From positions 1 to 61,438 of the forward strand of contig DASYTI010000175.1 in the NCBI GenBank assembly GCA_036002485.1: a stretch of 61,438 nt of DNA, in the 5' to 3' direction. Shown one piece after another: positions 55,799-61,438 of the stretch (position 1 is the stretch's first letter; the number at the start of each line of letters is the position of its first letter). Below the pieces are notes generated by a model. It did not search any database. It was not told the origin of the DNA and saw only the letters and a list, made by a program, of their open reading frames with translations. This stretch comes from Candidatus Methylomirabilota bacterium (GTDB taxonomy: Bacteria > Methylomirabilota > Methylomirabilia > Rokubacteriales > CSP1-6). Both the position numbers and the translations under genes were made by a program.

Positions 55799-56769
55799 CT
55801 CGACCCGGCCGTTGGAGGAGCCTGGGCCTTCAACGGCGCCAGGGCCAGAAATCCCAATCCCGTCCACGCCGCCTCACGCACGCGGCGTATCAAGGTGAAG
55901 GACAGCCCCGCCGGCGCTCCGAGTCCCAGCGCCGCGAAGATCGCGACATGCCCCGCCTCGAGCGCGCCTACATAACCCGGCACCAGGAACGCCGCGAAGC
56001 GGATGCTCGTGCTGAAGGCTTCGATGGCCGTGGCCTGGGCGAGGGAAACCGGCAATCCTATCCAGCGCAGGATGAGCCAGGGCTCGAGGGCGCCGATCAG
56101 CCACGCCGCGAAGTGAAAGAGGATGGATAGGGCCAGCCGGCCGGGCTCGCGCCGGTAGAAATGAGCCAGCTCGTCATTGACCTGGACCAGCGTCTGCCCG
56201 GGGTTGCCCGAAAGCCAGCCGAGCTTCTGGAGCCATCGCGTGCCCCCGCCCAGAGCTCCACCCGCCTGCGCGGCGACGAAGGCGCCCACGGCCAGTACCT
56301 GGATGACGAGAAGCCACTGCATCGCGCGCACCACGAGCGAGTCAGAAGGAAGGGCCGCATGGGCGGCCACGAGGCCCACGACAAGGAAGAGCGCCTGGCC
56401 GATGATGATGGTGGTCTTGGCCACGATGACGGAGGGCAGGCCTTCACTGAGCGGCGCCCAGGGTCTCACGAGCCAGGCCTTGACGGGCTCGCCCCCCACG
56501 GCCGCGGTCGGCGTCGTGAGGTTGAAGGCCTCGCCGGCGAGCCGGGCCGCCAGGAGCGCCCGGAACGGGGCGCGGTCCCGCCTGAAGGCGAAGCGCCAGC
56601 CCAAGGTGTCAAGCAGCGTGGTGACTCCGAAGGGGAAGACGAGGATGACGAGCAGCCGCCACGAGAGATCCGCGAACGCCTGCGCGACGGCGCCGGGGCC
56701 GATGTGGACGAGGAGCCCGAGAAAGAGCGCGGTGCCACAGAGCAGCAGGCCGAGCCGCACCCACCGCAT
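55795..56769 (-). CDS. Lysylphosphatidylglycerol synthase TM-domain/UPF0104-like flippase
   Basis: 324 aa, about eight helices. ARLAGEAFNLTTPTAAVGGEPVKAWLV is the hallmark 'N-P-...-GGEP' segment of the YbhN/MprF/AglD-type membrane domain, and TSIRFAAFLVPGYVGALEAGHVAIFAALGL is the second conserved block. These domains flip or bind lipids; the soluble aminoacyl transferase of MprF is absent. Substrate unknown, perhaps glycolipid or hopanoid. It starts inside the stop of the MFS gene (TGATG on the minus strand). Confidence 0.85.
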   Translation of the reverse strand: MRWVRLGLLLCGTALFLGLLVHIGPGAVAQAFADLSWRLLVILVFPFGVTTLLDTLGWRFAFRRDRAPFRALLAARLAGEAFNLTTPTAAVGGEPVKAWLVRPWAPLSEGLPSVIVAKTTIIIGQALFLVVGLVAAHAALPSDSLVVRAMQWLLVIQVLAVGAFVAAQAGGALGGGTRWLQKLGWLSGNPGQTLVQVNDELAHFYRREPGRLALSILFHFAAWLIGALEPWLILRWIGLPVSLAQATAIEAFSTSIRFAAFLVPGYVGALEAGHVAIFAALGLGAPAGLSFTLIRRVREAAWTGLGFLALAPLKAQAPPTAGSS

Positions 56770-58019
56770 CAGGGGGCGGGCGCCTCGGCGCGCCGGGCTT
56801 TCTCTTCGATCCGCTCGATCTTCACGAGGGGGACGAGCAGCCAGGTTGCCGCCGTCATGGCCGTTGAGATCAGGACGAGCGGGACAAAGCCGAAGTGGTC
56901 GTACAGCCGGCCCCCCACGTTTTGCGAAGCCTGGGTCCCGGCATTGAAGATCGACATCAGCAAGGCAAAGAAGGTCGCCTCCACGTGGCGTGGACAGGAC
57001 TTGGCAGCCAGATCGAGGAAGGCGAGCTGGGTGATCATGCCGATGCCGCCGAACACGATGTCGATGGCGAGAGCCGACCACATGTCCCGATACAGGAGAT
57101 AGGCCAGCGTGCCCGCCACCGCGATGCCGATCGAGAAGTTGATCAGCCGGCGCAGCGGCACCCGCCGCGAGAGCGGAGCGTAGATGAAGGCCCCGCCGAT
57201 GCCCGCCACCGCGGCGAGCGCGCTCAGGTGACCGATGAACTGCTGCGAGAAGTGGAGCACGTCGGTCTGGTAGAAGAGCAGCGCGGGGCCGAAGGAGGGG
57301 CTGAAGGTGTAGAAGAAGAGGAAGCCTCCCACCACCCACACGTCGCGCTCGCCCAGGGCGGCCCGGATGGACACCCAGGTCGTCCAGAACTCTCGGCGGG
57401 CGCCCCGGGCAGGCGACTCGCGAATGACGAAGGTGGCCATCAGCATCGAGATCATCGGGAAGCATGCCGCCAGGAAGAACGCCCGCGGCAGGAGGCGATG
57501 CTCGGCCAGATAGCCGCCGAGGATACCCACGATAACGGAGGCCGTCGTGATGGCGGCCCACTGGACGGACTGGAAGGCGCCCGTGAGCCCGAGGGGCTTA
57601 CCGTTTTCCACCATGAGGGCGTCGACGAGCACATCGGTGAAGGCAAGGCCCACGGCCATGACCGTGAAGAAGTAGGCCATGCGCCAGTAGGAGTGGTCGG
57701 CGATGAGGCCGAGGGCGAGACCCGCCAGCGCCGCCGTGCCCGAGGTCAGGAGCAAGTAGCTCTTCCGCCGGTACCCGAACAGGGGAAGGAAATCCGAGAG
57801 TAGTCCATACACGGGCTTGATCAGCCACGGGATGATGGTGATGGCGAAGAAGTCGGCCACCTGTCCCGCGGAGAGCCCGCGGTCTTTCAGGACGATGGTG
57901 ATGGTCTGGATGGGCAGATACCACATGCCTTGCGAGAAATACACGATGGCGAAAAGCACGGCGAGGCGCTGCGCTTCCGGCGTCTGAAAAGGGTGCAGGC
58001 CCTTGAGCCGCGCGAGCAT
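56769..58019 (-). CDS. MFS transporter, folate-biopterin (BT1)-like
   Basis: 416 aa with 12 predicted helices. QGMWYLPIQTITIVLKDRGLSAGQVADFFAI and IIPWLIKPVYGLLSDFLPLFGYRRKSYLLL are typical of the BT1/FBT folate-biopterin transporter group, and LAFTDVLVDALMVE follows as in that group. The substrate is uncertain. ATG 58019 is preceded by a TATAGT -10 box ending 6 nt upstream, a leaderless arrangement, and a divergent promoter for the molybdopterin enzyme lies back-to-back with it. Confidence 0.84.
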   Translation of the reverse strand: MLARLKGLHPFQTPEAQRLAVLFAIVYFSQGMWYLPIQTITIVLKDRGLSAGQVADFFAITIIPWLIKPVYGLLSDFLPLFGYRRKSYLLLTSGTAALAGLALGLIADHSYWRMAYFFTVMAVGLAFTDVLVDALMVENGKPLGLTGAFQSVQWAAITTASVIVGILGGYLAEHRLLPRAFFLAACFPMISMLMATFVIRESPARGARREFWTTWVSIRAALGERDVWVVGGFLFFYTFSPSFGPALLFYQTDVLHFSQQFIGHLSALAAVAGIGGAFIYAPLSRRVPLRRLINFSIGIAVAGTLAYLLYRDMWSALAIDIVFGGIGMITQLAFLDLAAKSCPRHVEATFFALLMSIFNAGTQASQNVGGRLYDHFGFVPLVLISTAMTAATWLLVPLVKIERIEEKARRAEAPAP

Positions 58020-58025
58020 TTGAGC

Positions 58026-58031
58026 ACTATA
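58026..58031 (-). promoter_or_regulatory. -10 box for BT1-like MFS gene
   Basis: TATAGT on the minus strand, 6 nt from ATG 58019. Only 37 nt separate the two divergent start codons, so the two promoters must overlap. Confidence 0.5.
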
Positions 58032-58041
58032 CAACGTGTGC

Positions 58042-58047
58042 TACGCT
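58042..58047 (+). promoter_or_regulatory. -10 box for the molybdopterin oxidoreductase gene
   Basis: TACGCT, 9 nt before ATG 58057. Same leaderless spacing class. Confidence 0.35.
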
Positions 58048-58056
58048 ACTGCCTCC

Positions 58057-60108
58057 ATGCGTGAGACGCGCCGCTCCGTCTGTCCGCACGATTGCCCGTC
58101 GCAATGCGCTCTGTCCGTCACCATCGAGGACGGGCGCGTGGCCGACGTCGCGGGCGACCCGACGCATCCCTTCACCCGGGGCGTGATCTGCGGCAAAGTG
58201 CACGACTACGCCGAGCGCCTCTACGCCCCCACGCGGGTGCTCACGCCGCTCCGGCGCGTGGGGGCCAAGAGCGAGGGGCGCTTCGAGCCCATCTCGTGGG
58301 AGACCGCCCTCGAGGAGATCGCCGGCCAGTGGCGGCGCGTCATCGGACAGTGGGGCGGCGAGGCCATCCTGCCGTACTCGTATGGCGGCACCCTCGGCCT
58401 CATCCAGTACTGGGCGGGCCATCCGCTCTTCCACACGCTCGGCGCCTCCCAGCTCGATCGCAGCATCTGCATCGCCACCGCCTATGCCGGCTGGGTGGCC
58501 ACCCTGGGCACGGTGGCGGGCAACGATGCCGAGCAGCTGGTGGATTCGGACCTCGTCGTGCTGTGGGGCATCAACGCGAGCTACACGCACATCAACCTGA
58601 TGACGCTGGTCAAGCGCGCGCGCAAGCGCGGCGCCTTCGTGGTGTGCATCGACCCCTACCGGACGGCCACGGCCAGGAGCGCTGATCTGTACCTGCGGCC
58701 GCGCCCGGGCACCGATGGCGCGCTGGCCCTGGGCATCATGCACGTGCTCATCGCCGAGGGACTCATCGATCGCGACTACATCGAGCGGGCCACCCTCGGC
58801 TACGGACCGCTCGCGGAATCAGTCAGGGCGTACGATCCCACGCGCGTCTCCGCCATCACGGGCCTGAGCGCCGAGGAGATCGTGAGCCTGGCCCGCCGCT
58901 ATGGCGCGACCAAGGCCTCGTTCCTGCGCGTGGGCATCGGCCTCTCGCGTCACGACAACGGCGGTGCGACCTGCCGCGCCATCGCGTGCCTGCCCGCGCT
59001 GACCGGCGCCTACGCGCATCCCGCGGGCGGCGCGCTCCTCTCCTCGAGCCGCACCTTTGGCCTCGACCTGGGCGCCCTCGAGCGCCGGGATCTCATGCCC
59101 GCGACCGTTCCGCGAACCATCAACATGACCAGGCTCGGGCGAGCCCTCACGGAGTCCGAGATGAGCCCGCCCGTCAAGGCCTTGTACGTCTACAACTCGA
59201 ACCCGGCCTCCATCGCGCCCAACCAGGAGCTGGTGCTGCGCGGGCTCGCGCGCGAGGATCTCTTCGTGGTCGTGCACGAGCAGCACCTGACCGACACCAC
59301 GGACTACGCCGACATCGTGCTGCCCGCCACCACGTCCATGGAGCACGTGGACCTCTACAAGTCGTTCGGCCACCTCTACGTCCAGCTCGCGGAGCCCGTG
59401 GTCGAGCCCGTGGGCGAGGCTCGCTCCAACTGGCATACCGTACGTCTGCTCGCCCGCGCCCTGGGCCTGCGCGATCCTCACTTCGCCAAAGACGAGCCGA
59501 CCTTGATCCGCGAGGTGCTGGCCTCGGGCGACCCGTCCGTCCGGGGCATCACGTACGAGCGTCTCCGCGCGGAGGGGTCGGTGCGCTTGAATGTCGAGCG
59601 GCCCTACCTCCCGTTCGCTCAGGGGGCGCCCACGCCGTCGGGCAAGGTCGAGTTCGTGTCGGAGAGCCTGGCCAGAGAGGGCCAGCCCTTCCTGCCGGGC
59701 TACGTACCCCTCATCGAGGGGCCGAACAACGCGGAGCTCGCGCGGCGCTTTCCTCTGCAATGCATCGTGCCGCCGAACCGGTTCTTCCTGAACTCGTCCT
59801 TCAGTCAGTCGGATCTCCTGCGTCGCCGCCAGAAGGGGCCGTCGGTCTTTCTCAGCCCCGCCGATGCCGAGGCCCGCGGAATCCAGGACGGCGAGGCCGT
59901 GCTTGTCCGGAGCGCGCGGGGGGGCGCCCGCTTCGCCGCCCTCATCACGGAAGACACGCGACCCGGGGTCGCGGTGATCGAGGGCATCTGGTGGTCCAAG
60001 CACCAGGCGGGGGGCCGCGGCGTCAATGTCATCACCGACGACCGCGTGGCCGACCTGGGCGGCGGTCCCGCCCTGCACTCCAACCTCGTGGAAGTCAGCA
60101 AGCTGTGA
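58057..60108 (+). CDS. Molybdopterin oxidoreductase (DMSO reductase superfamily)
   Basis: 683 aa. N-terminal [4Fe-4S] motif CPHDCPSQC...VICGK, then bis-MGD binding regions: ISWETALEEIAGQW, VVLWGINASYTHINLM, VVCIDPYRTATARSADL and a C-terminal MopB_CT domain with LSPADAEARGIQDGEAVLVRSARG. No Tat signal, so it is cytoplasmic. No iron-sulfur or membrane subunit accompanies it, as in stand-alone assimilatory or formate-dehydrogenase-like members. Substrate unknown. I did not fix the metal ligand residue with confidence. Start ATG 58057; the stop overlaps the malate synthase GTG (GTGA). Confidence 0.9.
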   Translation: MRETRRSVCPHDCPSQCALSVTIEDGRVADVAGDPTHPFTRGVICGKVHDYAERLYAPTRVLTPLRRVGAKSEGRFEPISWETALEEIAGQWRRVIGQWGGEAILPYSYGGTLGLIQYWAGHPLFHTLGASQLDRSICIATAYAGWVATLGTVAGNDAEQLVDSDLVVLWGINASYTHINLMTLVKRARKRGAFVVCIDPYRTATARSADLYLRPRPGTDGALALGIMHVLIAEGLIDRDYIERATLGYGPLAESVRAYDPTRVSAITGLSAEEIVSLARRYGATKASFLRVGIGLSRHDNGGATCRAIACLPALTGAYAHPAGGALLSSSRTFGLDLGALERRDLMPATVPRTINMTRLGRALTESEMSPPVKALYVYNSNPASIAPNQELVLRGLAREDLFVVVHEQHLTDTTDYADIVLPATTSMEHVDLYKSFGHLYVQLAEPVVEPVGEARSNWHTVRLLARALGLRDPHFAKDEPTLIREVLASGDPSVRGITYERLRAEGSVRLNVERPYLPFAQGAPTPSGKVEFVSESLAREGQPFLPGYVPLIEGPNNAELARRFPLQCIVPPNRFFLNSSFSQSDLLRRRQKGPSVFLSPADAEARGIQDGEAVLVRSARGGARFAALITEDTRPGVAVIEGIWWSKHQAGGRGVNVITDDRVADLGGGPALHSNLVEVSKL

Positions 60109-61438
60109 ATCGGGTGCGCTTCGCCCCGGTGGAAGGGGCCGCCCAGATCTTCACGCCGGAGTTCTGCGCCTATCTCTCGGCGTTGCACGATGACTTCACG
60201 CCTCGGGTGCAGGCCCTGCGGCGACAGCGGGACGCCGTGCTGCGCCGCGCCGTCGAGCATGGCCTCTTGCCGGGGCCGCCACCTCCGAGCGCGGCCACCA
60301 CGGGCGACTGGAAGGTGCCGCCCGTGCCCGAGGACCTGCGCCGTCCCGGGATCGAGATCTCTGGACCCTGCTCCATCACCAGCATGTTCATCAACGCCCT
60401 CAACCCGGGGCCTGAAGGCGAGCGCGCGGAGGGCGACCTGGACGACGACGAGGACTCGGCCGGTCATCGGCTCGTGGACACCGTGAAGGCCGCGCAGAAC
60501 CGGCTGGCCGCGGTGAACCGCGAGCTCGCCGTCACCGACACGTCGCGGGGCCGCGACTACCGCATCGCGCCCGGGGAGCTGCCCTTCTTCATGCACCGCG
60601 AGCGCGGGCTTCACCTGGACGAGGCTGACGTGACCGTAGAGGGCCGGCCCGTCCCCGCCGCCATCCTCGGCACGGCCATGACGCTCTTCTTTGCCGGCCG
60701 CGCCCAGGCGGGGCGTGGGCAGGGCATTTACTTCTACCTGCCCAAGGTCGAGAGCGTCGAGGAGGTCGCCTGGTATCGCGACTTGTTCGACGCGAGCCGG
60801 CGGCATTTGCCGTTTCTCGCCGACGCGACGATGCGGGCCATCCCCCTCGTCGAGTCGCTGCCCGCCGTCTATCTCATGGAGGAGATGCTGTATGCCCTGG
60901 GACCGTATGCCGCGGGGCTCAATGCCGCGCGCTGGGACCTCAAGGCCTCCATCTTCGAGTTCGTGATGGCCGACCCCAAGTCGGTCTGGCCCGATCGCTT
61001 CGGGGTGGACATCAAGACCACGCCCTTTCTCGCGGACATCTTCCGCCGGCTGGTGGCGATCTGTCTCAAACGCGGCGCCGTGCCCATCGGCGGCATGGCC
61101 ACGGCCTTGCCGAGCAACGACCCGGAGGTCAATCGCGTGGCCGGCGAGGCCATCCGTGCCGACAAGGAGTGGGAGGCCCAGCAGGGCTTCATCCGCGGTT
61201 GGGTCGCGCACATCTTTCACATGAAGACGGCGGGAGACCCGTTCAAGAGCCTCCTCGCCTCCGGCTGGAAGCCGACGGCCGCCATGGCCGATCCGGATAG
61301 CTATCCGGTCAGGATCGAAGTCCCCGCCGGCCCCGTCACGGCCGGGGGAACGCGGCGCAATGCGCGCATGGTCATCGAGTACGTGGAGGGCTGGCTCGGC
61401 GGGCGGGGCGCCAAGGGCATAGACAGTCTGGCGGGCAA
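60105..61438 (+). CDS. aceB: Malate synthase, 3'-truncated by the window
   Basis: At least 444 aa, GTG start inside the preceding stop. It condenses glyoxylate and acetyl-CoA to malate. Hallmarks: MHRERGLHLDEADVTVEGRPVPA, GQGIYFYLPKVESVEEVAWYRDLF with the acidic metal ligand, AIPLVESLPAVYLMEEMLY, GLNAARWDLKASIFEF and VPIGGMATALPS, followed by ADKEWEAQQGFIRGW. The frame is open to the right edge; the C-terminal catalytic Asp region is outside. Isoform A is favoured by length before the barrel. Together with GarR it suggests glyoxylate use. Confidence 0.88.
   Translation, partial: MNRVRFAPVEGAAQIFTPEFCAYLSALHDDFTPRVQALRRQRDAVLRRAVEHGLLPGPPPPSAATTGDWKVPPVPEDLRRPGIEISGPCSITSMFINALNPGPEGERAEGDLDDDEDSAGHRLVDTVKAAQNRLAAVNRELAVTDTSRGRDYRIAPGELPFFMHRERGLHLDEADVTVEGRPVPAAILGTAMTLFFAGRAQAGRGQGIYFYLPKVESVEEVAWYRDLFDASRRHLPFLADATMRAIPLVESLPAVYLMEEMLYALGPYAAGLNAARWDLKASIFEFVMADPKSVWPDRFGVDIKTTPFLADIFRRLVAICLKRGAVPIGGMATALPSNDPEVNRVAGEAIRADKEWEAQQGFIRGWVAHIFHMKTAGDPFKSLLASGWKPTAAMADPDSYPVRIEVPAGPVTAGGTRRNARMVIEYVEGWLGGRGAKGIDSLAG

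Noticed and set aside
1-61438. tRNA, rRNA and riboswitch genes
   Set aside because: I looked for cloverleaf and conserved tRNA/rRNA segments in the intergenic regions and saw none; the gaps are mostly filled by the palindromic repeats.

Overview
The window is a GC-rich (roughly two-thirds G+C), densely coded bacterial chromosome segment with about 60 protein genes, many translationally coupled (ATGA or TGATG overlaps), and no rRNA, tRNA, transposase, phage gene or CRISPR array that I can see. The gene mix suggests an uncultured soil or subsurface bacterium close to Candidatus Rokubacteria/Methylomirabilota: a DUF169 protein, a three-component tungsten-type aldehyde:ferredoxin oxidoreductase operon, a UGSC selenoprotein, an HpnJ-like hopanoid enzyme and several branched-acid or organic-acid dehydrogenases. 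That placement is inference from gene content, not a phylogenetic result.

Layout. 1-4.6 kb: tail of an unknown gene, an internally duplicated membrane protein, DUF169, a MOSC protein, an SDR and a lipoprotein. 4.7-15.7 kb: a ketosynthase-rich type II system (two complete KS, two KS-like proteins without the catalytic Cys, one ACP), a glycosyltransferase-2/flavin-halogenase-like fusion, an FtsX-type permease with its ABC ATPase, and an ArnT-like glycosyltransferase. This looks like a pathway that builds, decorates and moves a lipid or polyketide, and it is the best candidate for an undescribed system. 16-25.3 kb: CopD, an MGDG-synthase-like glycosyltransferase, HpnJ, SerA plus a cupin, YdcF, an M48-TPR metalloprotease and a lipoprotein. 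25.4-29.2 kb: an RpiB-Pgi fusion and an FGGY kinase. 29.3-34 kb: a selenoprotein whose in-frame UGA is followed by a bacterial SECIS-like hairpin, an MFS/spermidine-synthase-TPR fusion and a conserved protein of unknown function. 34-41.8 kb: a class III nucleotide cyclase, an EamA transporter, MmsB and a DUF748/AsmA-like protein. 42-46.6 kb: the AOR operon (ferredoxin, FAD protein, AOR, MoaD-like). 46.7-61.4 kb: metabolic genes including an acyl-CoA synthetase, GarR, CopC, an aldo/keto reductase, a methylmalonyl-CoA epimerase-like protein, Pcp, transporters, a molybdopterin oxidoreductase and a 3'-truncated malate synthase.

Between genes lie dispersed palindromic elements. Family A (three copies) and family B/C (four copies) have long paired arms whose sequences differ between copies while pairing is largely kept. 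B/C shares a conserved apical CTCAACGTAC...GTACGCCTC motif. A module with two boxes (CTCAGCCCTCGCCTCG and CTCAGCTCGAA) is found alone and also nested inside two B elements. A 68-bp hairpin-bearing unit is repeated 2.7 times before the cyclase gene. Many genes have a TANNNT -10 box ending only 6-11 nt before the start codon, so leaderless transcription is probably common here.
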